64,000 bases of DNA. Origin: Plantago ovata. Taxonomy: Eukaryota; Streptophyta; Magnoliopsida; Lamiales; Plantaginaceae. The notes beneath the pieces are model-generated. The model was not told where the DNA came from, did no database searches, and was given only the letters and a program-made list of their open reading frames with translations. Below are positions 24,940-36,653 of the stretch, in pieces. Numbering within the stretch: position 1 is the stretch's first letter; each line of letters begins with the position of its first letter. A program made the position numbers and the translations under genes. The stretch is from assembly GCA_028274465.1 (NCBI GenBank), contig CM051458.1:22955566-23019565 (forward strand). Reading direction: 5' to 3'.

Positions 24940-26054
24940 TATTTTAACTTATCTTCACTTTCCCTTTCTCAACCTCCTTCACGCTCACTACCAGAGAATC
25001 AGAAAGAAACACGGTTTCTTCACATCTCACCATCACCATCGGTTTTCATCATCACCCTCCTTTCCTTTTTGTTTCTCTTGTGGCTGAATTTAGTGCTCGA
25101 AAGTTCAGTAGTGTGTCGGGTTGAATGCGTTCGTGAAAGGAGGACCCTACGAGCCGTCTTTTGCGTGTAGTGCGGCTCTAGGAGCTCGAATTTTGCTGTT
25201 GGTAAGCCACTTTTTTCCTTGTTTCTTGGGTCTTCTTTCGATTTATAGTTGATTTTACCCGATCTGCTGTAGCCGAAAGAGTTTTGTAATTTCCCTACTT
25301 TCTATGGGCTCGATTTATGTTGTTTGGAAAAGGGAACTTCACTTTCCCAAAAGTTTTAGATTATACGGGAAATGTGTAAAGCAACCATGTTTGAACTCGA
25401 ATCTTGCTCTTTTGGTTGGCTGTTTTTTAGAATTTTTGGAAAAAGAGCCCGTTTTCTTCTTTGTTCTTGAGTTAATAAGTTGGGTGTAACTCGTTTTCTC
25501 AGTTCCAAAGCAGTATGTTTGCTTCGACTTGTTGTCTCACTATTTTTTGGGTTCAAGAAACACATTTGAGAGTATATCTTTGTGCCAAAATATGGATCTG
25601 TCATATCATATTGAACTATCAATTTTGCTGTTTTGGAGAAGCAGTATGTTTGTTTTAGTATCTAGATTTTTCTTTTCATTTAATTATGATTGAGTATAGG
25701 CCTTCTGTGGTGCAAAAAGTAGAACTTTGTTTCAAGATCGGTGCTTTACAAAGTCTGTCATGATGAATTTTGCAGGATCTATTGTTCTCTGTAGTTCTCT
25801 GTTGTGCAATCGGCTCAATCTCCTCGGCAAATTGCGGTTATTGCGACATTTGATCAGGTGTGTATGTTTACTCTATGAGCGACTGTTTCGCAAAAATATC
25901 TTTGTACAGGCTCTAGCTTATTATTTGGTCATTAGCATGTAGAATGTTGAGCTTTTATTGTGCGATGGTGTTGCGATGAGACTTGCATGGTGATGTTTGG
26001 AACATTGTTTACTTGCATGATATGTCGTAGGATGTATTTTAGCTCTTAGGGATC
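24940..26054 (+). promoter_or_regulatory. Presumed promoter and 5' UTR of the antisense gene in the Tat element
   Basis: A pyrimidine-rich block (24950-25070) is followed by a plausible 5' UTR exon ending at a donor (gttg/gtaagcc, about 25202). A plausible acceptor (ttttgcag) lies at about 25776, before the coding ATG at 26055. No obvious TATA box. These 5' UTR splice sites are predictions from motif only. Confidence 0.4.
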
Positions 26055-27824
26055 ATGGGTGGTGATCCAGGTGCCATTGTTAATCGTGTGAACTGGGACT
26101 CTGACGACGATAATGAGGGATTCACACCTAGGTCTTTACCGTTGGGCTGGAATCCGGGCAAGCCTCCTCCGCCACCTCGGTTTTCTAGGGGGCTTAGTTC
26201 GGAGATCCTTCCTGAAGATAAGAATGTTGCTTCTACTATTCGTGACGAGCATGTTCCGTGGTTTAGACGTGTTTATGGGATCCCCGAGAGCGTTAAGCTC
26301 TGTCCCCCACACCGTTCTCGGCTAGTGGACTGGAAATTTCCGAAATCGAAGGCAGTGGCCTTTTACAAACTTTGGTTTGATATTGGGTTACGACTTCCCT
26401 TGCCGTGGTTTTTGATTGAGGTGCTTACTTATCTTCGCGTTGCTCCTAGTCAGCTTATGCCGAATGCTTTAAGGCTGATCCTCGGGTTACAAACAATTAG
26501 CGAAACTAGGGGGATAAAAATAGGCGTTGATACTTTGATGCACTCTTACTTTGTGAAGGAAATGCCTAAGGAGAAAGGCAGGATTATGCTTGCTTTGAGA
26601 TCTGGCTATGAACAACTGGTTGTCACACCTACTACTAGTGACAATAGTTCATGGAAAGAGGAATATTTCTTTGTGAAAACTAATTATGTGTTTGGGTCTG
26701 ATAGGAATTTGAGGGTCCCTGTTCATTGGCAGCCCTTTGGTGAGTCATATAGACTTTTATGCAGACTTGGATTTCTTAAATGGAATTGATCTCATTTTGC
26801 TTCTGTTTTGCAGAAGGCATTAAGTCGGACCCTGATTTAGGAGCGCAAAGTGCTGAAGAGATTTTAAAGCTGCCTTTTCAAGATAGAAAGTCTTGTGTGC
26901 TTCTGACACCGAGAGTACTCGAGACTACTAGCATTTGGTGGACAACTATCATGGAGACTGGAGGTAAGTCTATATTCACATGTTTCTAATTCGTACTTTT
27001 CGTGTTTTATATTTTGTCCTTGACTTGTGGAGTGTTTTCATTTCAGGCTGCCCTGAGTCATATTCCGAGAGAGTTGATGAGTCCTCTAGCATTCGGAATT
27101 CTCATGATATGCTTTTGGAGTTCAGGAAGGAGAGGGAGAAGAAAAAGAGGCTTGCAGACTCTCAGAAGCAGATTATGAGTCCTGAGACTATCCTCGAAGG
27201 AGAGCCCTTGCGTATGAAGAGAAGGAAGAAAGGCCATTCCACAAGCGCGTTTGAAGGTTTTGCCACGACAGTCGAGCTGGGCGTTGACGCAAGTGTGAGC
27301 GTGAATGACTCTTTCTATTTTGAGGGTAAGCGATTTGACTTGGATGGAATTAGTAGCATCAGTCATGGAGGAGTAAGGGGAGCTGCTTCTTATGTTCTGG
27401 GAGAAAATATTAAGGTGACTGAATATTTTATCCTTCTTGAATATAACTGTCTGACTGTCAATATTCTTTTAGTGTTTGTCTTTACTTACTTTCTTTTTTG
27501 GCGATGTTTGTATTAGGCGCTTCATGGTTCCATTTTCTTGGCTGAGCGAGTGGAGTCACTGGAGGATGAGTGTGACGGTTTGAAGAAGGAAAATGGTGAG
27601 CTGAAGAAGCTTGTTTCTGCCGCTGAGGAGAGGGCGACTGATGCTTTGGCCAAAAAGGAGAAGGCTGAGGGCTTGATGAGGCAGACTATACACAAAGTGA
27701 GAAGTGTGTGATTGAGACAAGGCGCGATATTTTCAAGCAACTGTTGGAAGGGGTAGAATTCGACTATGCTGAAGAGGTTTGTGACTGTGATGAGTTGTTG
27801 CAGGATAAGGCTGCCCAGTCTTGA
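26055..27824 (+). pseudogene. Antisense ORF (aORF) of the Tat element: four-exon plant-transposon-domain protein with one frame break
   Basis: The gene lies on the strand opposite gag-pol, between integrase and the 3' LTR. Exons 26055-26739, 26814-26963, 27047-27414 and 27517-27824 join in frame (phases 1, 1, 0) at GT-AG sites. The N-terminal third has a low-complexity proline stretch (GKPPPPPRF), then a domain like 'putative gypsy type transposon' (Transposase_28): LPLPWFLIEVLTYLRVAPSQL, MPNALRLILGLQ, YFFVKTNYVFG. The C-terminus is a charged coiled coil (RVESLEDECDGLKKENGELKKL). A frame change near 27701 makes the last exon end early at 27711; a missing base would extend it to 27824, giving about 503 residues. 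Antisense ORFs of this type are known from Tat elements; their function is not established. Confidence 0.75.
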
Positions 27825-28425
27825 TTGCGTTCGAGCAGCTATGTCTTGAGTTTCATATGTAGGTTTTGTGTATGAGTAACTTTGACTCATTTCTTTTGTC
27901 AGACTTAGAATTATTGTATTGTTGTTGAACCAAGTTTGGAGCTTTCTTCATATTTTGTTGTTTTTAGAAGTGGGCAAGTCTGGAACTCTTATGATATTGA
28001 AAGATTGAACATGTAAGAACCTTGAACTTGTCAAGGCGCCTTGTTCTTTTGGTCTGACTCTGGCGAGAGTTTTAACATCATTGTAGATTTATTGCAATCT
28101 TGTTGTTGTAGTCAGACTGAACTAATACTCGAATGTAGGTAGAGAGGCTTAAGTAATGTAACATGCATAATGTGGAAATGACTTAGTTTCATAATGTACT
28201 AACCGGTCTGTTCGGTGTGTGCCTGGCAGCATCAGGTACACGGTTGTCTCCCTCTTCTGCCCCCCGAGTCCAAGTACGAGATCGTAGGGCTTGTTCTTGG
28301 ACTTTGTTCCTAATTTCCTGCTTCCGAGCTTTTCAGTCTGTGTGGCATCGTCGTCACTTGATGTTGTCAGGATGTCCATTTGCTTTGGGGTGAAACAGCC
28401 TGTGGAGTGCCCAAAAGGAAGGGAC
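27825..28425. other. Tat 3' region downstream of the antisense gene
   Basis: About 600 bp with no supported gene. It should hold the 3' UTR of the antisense gene. A short minus-strand ORF (28379-28149) matches nothing I recognise. Confidence 0.45.
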
Positions 28426-28848
28426 CCCCCGGGGGGGGGGGGGGGGCAATAAACCGACCTGCTACCGGGTTAGTTGACCGGCATGCCCCCTGTCAGATCG
28501 GTGTGGTTTTAACGAGAAATCAATCTCATGAGACAAAGTTGGATTGTACCTCCAATGTTGGTGGCGGAGCTGCATATTTGGATCCGATGCCTTACGGTGG
28601 CAGGCGTCTTGAAGATGACTTTTTTGTAGAAGTCAGTGACTCTTCATGGTGCCTTTTGGCGGCAAGCGTCTTTAGAGATGGTTCACTAGGCACTCTGACA
28701 GCTTAGTCAGGTGGTTGAGCTATAAAAGGATCAGTGGACCCCCCCGGAGGGGGGGGGCAATAAACCGACCTGCTACCGGGTTAGTTGACCGGCATGCCCC
28801 TTGTCAGATCGGTATGATTTTAACGAGAAATCAACCTCGAAAATAAAT
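28426..28848. repeat. Direct repeat of about 100 bp with long G runs
   Basis: A segment starting with a C-then-G run (cccccc followed by up to 16 g) and continuing caataaaccgacctgctacc, then accggcatgcccc, occurs at about 28424-28530 and again at 28738-28838. The two copies differ in G-run length and a few bases. They sit just after the end of integrase on the minus strand. Confidence 0.8.
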
Positions 28849-28851
28849 GTG

Positions 28852-31058
28852 TTAAAAGTGATACCTCTTCAAGTGGATGGCGTTCCAGCTGTTGTGAATT
28901 GGACGTCCATCGTCCGCCTGCAGTTTGTAGGCGCCATTGCCTACCACTTTGATGATCTTGTAGGGGCCATCCCAATTCGGCCCTAACTTTCCAGCTCCTA
29001 CTTCTTTGGTATTCTGGAATACGCGTCGTAGCACCCAGTCGCCTTCCTTGAATGTACGGATTCGTATGTGTTTGTTGAAGTATTCTGCTGCCTTATGTTG
29101 ATATGCCGCATTTCTGATCATTGCTTTTTCACGAAGTTCATCGATCGTGTCGAGTTCGTGTTCTAACTCAGTGCCATTGTATTGTTCGTCGGCCATTTCA
29201 TACCTCGCGGTAGGGAGTCCGGCTTCTACTGGAATGACTGCCTCAGTGCCATAAGTGAGGCTGAATGGAGTTTCTCCTGTTGGAGTCCTTGATGTGGTGC
29301 GGTAGGACCATAGAACAGCTGGTAGTTCGTCTGCCCAGGCTCCCTTAGCATGTGTTAGCCTTTTTTTCAAGCAGCTCATGATAGTTTTATTGGTTGCTTC
29401 GGATTGGCCATTCGCTTGCGGGTATCATGGTGTGGAGAATGTAAGCTTGATGCCCCAGTCTCGACAGAAGTTTTGGAACCCGTGACTTATGAATTGGGAG
29501 CCATTGTCTGTGACGATTTCATTTGGGACTCCAAACCTGCAAATGACATGTTTCCACATAAATTTTTTAACTTCGGTGTCCCTTACCTGCTTGTAAGCTT
29601 CTGCCTCTACCCATTTGGTGAAGTAGTCTGTCACTGTGAGCATGAATACACGCTGGCCTGGGGCGGTTGGCAATTTTCCGACTATGTCCATTCCCCACTT
29701 CATGAAGGGCCAAGGCGTGATCGTCGAATGTAACTTTTCAGCCGGAAGGTGACTGACTTGCGAGTGTCTTTGGCATGGGTCACACCTGGTAACAAAGTCT
29801 TTCGAGTCTCCTTTCATGGTCGGCCAGTAGTACCCTGCTGTGAGCGCACGGTTTGCAAGGCTTCTTGCTCCGGAGTGATTACCGCATTCACCTTCATGTA
29901 ACTCAGATAGAACATATTTAATCTCGTTAGGAGCTACGCACCTGAGTAGTGGACCTGAGAAAGATCTCTTGTAAAGTCGGTTGTTGTGGATAGTGAAGCG
30001 TGCTGCTTTGGCTTTTATCCTTCGTGCTTCAATTTTATCTGTTGGGAGAGGTCCACTTTCTAGGTATGAAATTATTGGAGTCGTCCAATTTGGCTCTGTA
30101 GTTATCTCGGCTACAGTCTGGTCGGGTGACTCTTCTTTCCATGTTGCTGGCCATTGAATGTATGCTATTGGGATCGACGTAGATGTTGTGGTTTGGATAG
30201 ATGCGCCTAAGTTGGCTAGGGCGTCTGCTTGGCTGTTTTCTATTCTGGGTACCTGTAAAATAGAGAATTCTTCGAAGGCAGTCTTCGATTCTCTGGCGAC
30301 TTTGAGGTATGCAACCATCCTTGGGTTGACTGTCCGGTAGGATCCCTGCAATTGGTTAACTATTAATTGTGAGTCTGAGTATACCTGAATGTTCTTTATT
30401 CCCATGTCTCGAGCCAAGTTCATGCCGGCTATTAATGCTTCATACTCAGCTTCGTTGTTGGTCGCTTTGAATCCACATCTAATAGATCGTTGAATTATGT
30501 CTCCTTCTGGTGATGTGAGTACCATACCAAGTCCACTGCCTCTGATATTGCTTGAGCCGTCAACTGAGAGTTTCCATTGAGAGTTGTCTTTTTCCTGCAA
30601 ACAAAGAAGTTCTTTTTCGGCTTGACTGCAATCACTTGGTGCGAAGTCGGCGATGAAGTCTGCGAGGGCTTGTGACTTGATAGCGGTGCGAGGCTGGAAT
30701 GAGATTTCATGCTCGCTGAGCTCTACTGCCCACTTTGCTAGTCTGCCTGAAAGTTCTGGTTTATGTAAGACGTTGCGAAGTGGGAAGCTAGTAAGAACAG
30801 TGATAGGGTGACACTGAAAATAGGGGCGCAACTTTCTTGCGGCAGTGATTAACGCAAGGGCTAGCTTCTCCAGTTGGCTATATCTGGTCTCTGCATCTAG
30901 TAACGACCTCCTTACGTAATAAACTGGTAATTGGTTCCCATCTTGCTCCCTTACCAATACTGCACTCAATGCTGCGCCTGAAATTGCCAAGTACAAGAAC
31001 AAGGTTTCTCCGTCATTGGGCTTGGAGAGCACTGGTGCTGTAGTAAGGTAGCGCTTGA
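28852..31058 (-). pseudogene. Tat pol, second part: RNase H, archaeal-type RNase H, integrase
   Basis: After the nested TR-GAG at 31059, the Tat polyprotein continues on the minus strand. First is the gypsy RNase H (LYLAISGAALSAVLVREQ, YYVRRSLLDAETRYSQLEKLAL), then a second RNase H of the type found in Tat elements (WKLSVDGSSN, NNEAEYEALIAG, VYSDSQLIVNQ, ENSQADALANLG). Integrase follows: zinc region HEGECGNHSGARSLANRA...CDPCQRH and catalytic residues in WGMDIVGKLP, IVTDNGSQF and QANGQSE. A TGA at 29422-29424 stands where related proteins have an Arg codon (TP-R-YPQANGQ), fitting a CGA to TGA change. The C-terminal part (29379-28852) has WSYRTTSRTPTGETPFSLTYG and ends LKRYHF. Confidence 0.9.
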
Positions 31059-32319
31059 TGATGAACGGAGATTTGTCAGGTCTCGATTCAGCAAATAAAT
31101 TTGTAATTTAGCCAAAGGCAATCCACAACTACAACGAAAACCGTAGTGTAGCAGTAGAATGACTCGAGTGTCGTTCTCTCAGGACTATAACTAGCTTTAT
31201 CTATTTAACAAGAAAATATAAAACAGCAAATAAAAAGCAATAGGGGGTTTTCAAGCAGATAATGGAGGTTGGTGATAGTATGGTCCTTCTTAACATAATG
31301 GGTCGATAATTATGCATAAATTCCTCGGTCTTGCATGGAGATCTTTGAATGAATCTAGGGTCCTGTTGTAAGTATTGTGCACTACGAAGATAATAACGGT
31401 CTGACCTGTCAACAACTAACGTCCTATTGTGTTCCGTAATCATTCAACACTACGAAGATAATTAAGTCTGTTTGGCCGACAAGTGTCCTAGTGTGCATAA
31501 TGATCAATACAACATACGAGAATTTTGGTGTTCAACTCATCAACGAAATAAAGCAATGACACGGAGTATAATGCGCGATATAGCCATTAGCATGATTATC
31601 TTCCCTCGCTAAGAATTCACATACTACCACCAACGATAAATTTAGCTACTCATAATGTGCATGCAATCAATAGCAATCATAGAAGAAAACATATTGAAAG
31701 AATATATAAAATAAGTAGATAAAAGTTGTAAGATACAAAGTTACCGAAGGTTGTCAATCTTCGGATGATTGTGATCCTACGCGCTCCAATCTGCTATGAA
31801 AAAGTATCCCCTAAGCTACGGAACTCCCAGGACAGGCCCTGGGAAGTTCCTACCTAAAACTATAGAGAGAGGTGAGAAAGAAGGCTTGGAAAGATATGAT
31901 TTTCGGAGAGAAAACTCGCAACTATATATAGGCCCGAAAAAGGTCTGGGGCGGTTCGCCCCCCAGTATTTCACGGAATTTCCGCATTTTTCAACGCGGAT
32001 TTGGATTTCTTCACCTTTTCGGACTCGGTTTCAGACTTCTAATGGCCTTCTAACCTCCAGATTCGGCCCATAGACTCCAAATCCTATCCGGAAACCTTCA
32101 GATACTCCAAAAATATGCTTCTGGAACACCAATTCCTTGTAGACTTTAATATATTTGCCCATAAATCTCCGAATTTCAACCAAAACCTGTAAAATAAAAT
32201 CTAAAGGGAAACGTGACACTATTCTAATAAAATGTACTAAAATATAGCTAAATTAACATAGAGGATAGCTAAATTAGGTGAAAAAGACTCGAATGAAAGT
32301 GTAAAATACACGTTCATCA
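31059..32319 (-). repeat. TR-GAG copy 1, 3' LTR
   Basis: A minus-strand TATA-like ctatatatag lies at about 31923-31932. It lacks a short duplication (cgcctgagagctggggcggtt) seen in the other LTR, which explains most of the length difference. Confidence 0.92.
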
Positions 32320-33789
32320 AACTCCCCAAACCGAACCTTTACTTGTCCTCAAGCAACTAAGCTAGACTCTAATACAAAAAACATGCAAGACTCAAAAATG
32401 GAGTTTCATGCCAAATAAAATGAACTAAATTACTGAATCTACCAAATAACATATGAACAAAAACCATATAAATCAAAGCATGAATATAGGTTGAAGAATA
32501 CCTCGATTGACTTATACACATCCACATAAGCACTTATGTCAAGACAAGATAGTCTCTCGTAACATTCTCTATTTGGACCTAGTCAGTGACGACGTAATGA
32601 TGCATGCTAAGATACGAATGGTTGCCCCGTGCCTATGAAACTGAGGACTTACTGTTGTTCCACCATGTTAAGACTTTCCCTCAAAAGAGGTCGAACCAGT
32701 ACTGGCTCTCATCAAACGAAGGAGGGTTCCCTATAAAAGATAACACTCCCATATTCTACCCATCTCTCAAGTAAAGTCTTAAGCTATTCACCACTTCCTG
32801 AATGGCAGGACGAGGGTGGTTTAGAACAGATGACACTTAAGACAAAAAAGATAAAAAATAGAAAAATACAATTACGAACAATACGAAAAATGGAAAAGAC
32901 TCAAACTTTGCTAAACTGCTATTTGGCTTAATTTTTTGGACCCTTCTTTGCTTTTTTGGGGTCTTCTCTTTTTTTTTCTTTTTTTCTTTCCAGATTCTTT
33001 TTTTCTTTTTTCTCTCTTTTTTTTCTTCTGGAATTTTTCTTTCTTTTTTTCGATTTTTTTCTTAGCCAGCAGTAGCATAACAAAAAGAGAAATAAAATGA
33101 CTCACACGACTTCCCCAAACCTATTCGAAAGAATAGGTTGGAGTACAAAATTACGGAAAAGGAAAAATAAACTCACGATACGAAAAATGAAAAACAGAAA
33201 CAAGTCTAACGATGGTGTAACCCCCCTCCCCAAACCTATTCGGAAGAATAGGTTATAAATAAAGGATCACACAACCTCACACTACCTCCTTCCTAGGCAT
33301 TTAGCAATCTCAAAGCATGGTGAAGACTTGTTGCCTCTTAGGTACATAATTACTCGGGAAAACAACCATAAGACCCTAACATGCATCATCCTATTATAAA
33401 GGCCTTCGTGAACCGCAGTAGAGAAAACACCACTAAGTGATGTCGAGACTACCATGCTTAACTAAGTGCAATACATAAATGTGACAAGCCAAGCGAGAAA
33501 AAGCTCAAACAAATTCATAGAGATGAAGCATACGATTAATGGCATAGCTAATTGATCTACCCAATAAAAAAGTTCAAAAAATTCGGCAATAAATTCCATA
33601 TAAAACATGCAAGACTATCCTAGGAAAGCAGTAAACGTGCAAATGCAATTAAAAAAAAACAAGACTATCCTACTCAACATCACAAAGCAAAACAATACTT
33701 AACATCATGGTTCACATCCCATCCCCCTCATGAAACTTAAGCTAGTCCCTAGGAAAAGAGAATGAGTAAATAAAAAGTGATACTAGATG
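32320..33789 (-). other. TR-GAG copy 1, non-coding 3' region with purine tract and two hairpins
   Basis: Reading on the minus strand, the gag ORF is followed by about 1.5 kb without a gene. It has two hairpins with 9-bp arms AACCTATTC/GAATAGGTT (about 33119-33140 and 33234-33255 on +), each followed by gtttggggag. It also has a run of A/G at 32935-33066 (seen as T/C on +) and the polypurine tract beside the LTR. The same layout recurs in the two other TR-GAG elements in this window. Confidence 0.7.
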
Positions 33790-35145
33790 TTACCGAACGG
33801 TTTGGCCTCGGTCGGCTGAGTATTCAAGAATGGACTCAAGAGTACCTCCCCACGGTGGCCGCCATTCTCTTGGTCCGATGTAGCAAAGAGACCTAGGAAG
33901 CCTCAAAGATCTCACCATGGTGAATGGACTGGTTTGCTTCGCAGGCATATTCAATAAGGACTTCATCAATAGGAGGACATTCACTTTGACTTCATCGAGG
34001 TGCTTGTTTAGTGGTGGCTCCTGTGTATCTTGCTTGTCAAGCTTTCCACCTCGGAGAAGTAGGTTTACCTCTTTGTACTTAAGAACCTCAGTAGTAACGG
34101 AAGGAAGTGGTTTTGGGTTGATGCGAATGTCTGGGAGTAAAGAAACAGGGGAGCTGGGGTCGTCCAGCTCACTGGTCATGGGAGGCGGTTCTCCCCCCAT
34201 GCTGGGCGACTCGCCCCCCACCTCCAGGGAGGTGTCGCCTTCCAATCCTTTCTCCTCTTCAAGTTCTCGAACCTCTTCTACTTCAGCACAATTCAACAAG
34301 CTGAATTCTTCCGTAAGATGCTCAGTTACTTCAACTTCTTCAACAACTTTTGCTATACGAAGGTCATCTTCATCTTGCTCGGCATGTGCATCTTCCTCAC
34401 TGATTTCTTCGGTTTCAAAATACTCCTCGGATGAGCTTCTTGCTTCACCTCGATCTACTTCCTTTGCGGTGATGTGAATTGGTATGACCTCATCGAATTG
34501 TGTTGAACCTCTGGCGTACTTACGGATGACTTCTTCTGCCTCGTCGACCGTACATTCTCCCAGACCGTCGCTCAACTGATCCACTCTAAGTCGTTCCTCT
34601 TCACGAAGTCCACCAACGAAGCACCAAATCAACTCCCCATCTTCGAAACGGTGATGGGGGCACTCACGTTTATACATCTCAAAACGTTCGTAGGCGTCAC
34701 AAAACTGCTCATACTCTCCTTGCTCGAAATATTGGATCCTATCACGTAAGGCAATTGTCTCATGATAAGGCATGAACCGCGCCAAGAACTCCTCCACTAC
34801 TTGGCCCCAAGTTTTCAGCGATCCTGGTTCAAACCTTGCAATCCAACGCCTCGGCTCATACCCAAGAGCAAAAGAAAATAGTTTCCTGCATAATGGGTCC
34901 TTAGTAACCCCTTCTGCTGGAATTCTTTCTATTTCCTCCTCATAGGATCGAATGAAACTCCATGGGTCCATCCCTACTCCATCTTCGTACCTCGGTAAGT
35001 ACCTCACCATGGACTCCGTCACCTCATACCTCCTTAACTCGTCTTCCAGGTATATAGAAGATCCTCTCCTCACCTGCGAGAATTGGGGTGTCATGCGAGC
35101 GCGCATGGACATCATACCTATATGACTGTAGTAAGAGTAACTCAA
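33790..35145 (-). CDS. TR-GAG copy 1 gag-like protein
   Basis: A 451-residue open frame with an Athila-type retrotransposon gag domain at about residues 60-200: DPWSFIRSYEEEIERIP, CRKLFSFALGYEPRRWI, LKTWGQVVEEFLARFMPY, QFCDAYERFEMYKRECPHH. After it comes a long acidic region (SSSEEYFETEEISEEDAHAE, EEVEVTEHLTEEF). Zinc knuckle and enzyme domains are missing. The C-terminal part (PREWRPPWGGTLESILEYS) is also found in some Athila-like elements as I read it, but I cannot name a domain. The frame is intact, so a protein could be made. It may form or enter particles made by another element. Confidence 0.75.
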   Translation of the reverse strand: MSYSYYSHIGMMSMRARMTPQFSQVRRGSSIYLEDELRRYEVTESMVRYLPRYEDGVGMDPWSFIRSYEEEIERIPAEGVTKDPLCRKLFSFALGYEPRRWIARFEPGSLKTWGQVVEEFLARFMPYHETIALRDRIQYFEQGEYEQFCDAYERFEMYKRECPHHRFEDGELIWCFVGGLREEERLRVDQLSDGLGECTVDEAEEVIRKYARGSTQFDEVIPIHITAKEVDRGEARSSSEEYFETEEISEEDAHAEQDEDDLRIAKVVEEVEVTEHLTEEFSLLNCAEVEEVRELEEEKGLEGDTSLEVGGESPSMGGEPPPMTSELDDPSSPVSLLPDIRINPKPLPSVTTEVLKYKEVNLLLRGGKLDKQDTQEPPLNKHLDEVKVNVLLLMKSLLNMPAKQTSPFTMVRSLRLPRSLCYIGPREWRPPWGGTLESILEYSADRGQTVR

Positions 35146-35347
35146 AACTAAAAATTAGCCTCGTTAGAAATTTTGAAAAATCGAGAATAAATCTAGATAT
35201 CGAATACTACTAAGGCTAGCAAAGGGAAATTAGAAACAGACTAGGAAAGCAGTATGAGAGAGAGATTGAAAATGAAAACTAAAACTAGTAGAATTAGGAA
35301 TCTAAAGCTGTAAGTATAAACAAATTAAACAGAAAAAAGGAGTATAG

Positions 35348-35368
35348 TCCCCGGCAACGGCGCCAATT
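35348..35368 (-). promoter_or_regulatory. TR-GAG copy 1 primer-binding site
   Basis: On the minus strand directly after the 5' LTR: aat then TGGCGCCGTTGCCGGGGA. This is the tRNA primer site usual for Athila/Tat-group elements. Confidence 0.85.
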
Positions 35369-36648
35369 TGATGAACGGAGATTTGTCAGGTCTCGATTCA
35401 GCAAATAAATTTGTAATTTAGCCAAATGCAATCCACAACTACAACGAAAACCGTAATGTAGCAGTAGAATGACTCGAGTGTCGTTCTCTCAGGACTATAA
35501 CTAGCTTTATCTATTTAACAAGAAAATATAAAACAGCAAATAAAAAGCAATAGGGGGTTTTCAAGCAGATAATGGAGGTTGGTGATAGTATGGTCCTTCT
35601 TAACATAATGGGTCGATAATTATGCATAAATTCCTCGGTCTTGCATGGAGATCTTTGAATGAATCTAGGGTCCTGTTGTAAGTATTGTGCACTACGAAGA
35701 TAATAAGGGTCTGACCTGTCAACAACTAACATCCTATTGTGTTCCGTAATCATTCAACACTACGAAGATAATTAAGTCTGTTTGGCCGACAAGTGTCCTA
35801 GTGTGCATAATGATCAATACAACATACGAGAATTTTGGTGTTCAACTCATCAACGAAAGAAAGCAATGACACGGAGTATAATGCGCGATATAGCCATTAG
35901 CATGATTATCTTCCCTCGCTAAGAATTCACATACTACCACCAACGATAAATTTAGCTACTCATAATGTGCATGCAATCAATAGCAATCATAGAAGAAAAC
36001 ATATTGAAAGAATATATAAAATAAGTAGATAAAAGTTGTAAGATTCAAAGTTACCGAAGGTTGTCAATCTCCGGATGATTGTGATCCTACGCGCTCCAAT
36101 CTGCTATGAAAAAGCATCCCCTAAGCTACGGAACTCCCAGGACAGGCCCTGGGAAGTTCCTACCTAAAACTATAGAGAGAGGTGAGAAAGAAGGCTTGGA
36201 AAGATATGATTTTCGGAGAGAAAACTCGCAACTATATATAGGCCCAAAAAACGTCTGGGGCGGTTCGCCTGAGAGCTGGGGCGGTTCGCCCCCCAGTATT
36301 TCACGGAATTTCCGCGGTTTTCGACGCGGATTTGGATTTCTTCACCTTTTCGGACTCGGTTTCAGACTTCTAATGGCCTTCTAACCTCCAGATTCGGCCC
36401 CTAGACTCCAAATCCTATCCGGAAACCTTCAGATACTCCAAATATGCTTCTGGAACACCAATTCCTTGTAGACTTCAATATATTTGCCCATAAATCTCCG
36501 AATTTCAACCAAAACCTGTAAAATAAAATCTAAAGGGAAACGTGACACTATTCTAATAAAATGTACTAAAATATAGCTAAATTAACATAGAGGATAGCTA
36601 AATTAGGTGAAAAAGACTCGAATGAAAGTGTAAAATACACGTTCATCA
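35369..36648 (-). repeat. TR-GAG copy 1, 5' LTR
   Basis: 1,280 bp, nearly identical to the other LTR apart from a local duplication at about 36265-36290 around a ggggcggttcgcc palindrome. Confidence 0.92.
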
Positions 36649-36653
36649 CTTGA

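Larger units (their letters stand above)
31059..36648 (-). mobile_element. Non-autonomous TR-GAG retrotransposon (Athila-like signals), copy 1
   Basis: LTRs at 31059-32319 (1,261 bp) and 35369-36648 (1,280 bp) begin TGATGAAC and end GTTCATCA, with TSD cttga at 31054-31058 and 36649-36653. The primer site on the minus strand is TGGCGCCGTTGCCGGGGA, and the polypurine tract is ggtttggggagtt. The 3-kb interior holds only a gag-like ORF and no protease, RT or integrase, so it must use the enzymes of another element. It is inserted in the RT-RNase H junction of the Tat pol gene. Confidence 0.92.

Noticed and set aside
27058..27366. 102-codon minus-strand ORF
   Set aside because: Shadow of exon 3 of the antisense gene; no motif.
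29404..29733. 109-codon + strand ORF
   Set aside because: Antisense shadow of the Tat integrase, with no recognisable motif.
33917..34477. 186-codon + strand ORF rich in Ser
   Set aside because: Antisense shadow of the TR-GAG gag-like gene; its Ser-rich make-up mirrors the acidic codons on the other strand.
31796..36384. Matching + strand ORFs starting MKKYPLSYG/MKKHPLSYG (31796-32053 and 36106-36384)
   Set aside because: They are the two LTRs of one TR-GAG element; no sign of coding use.
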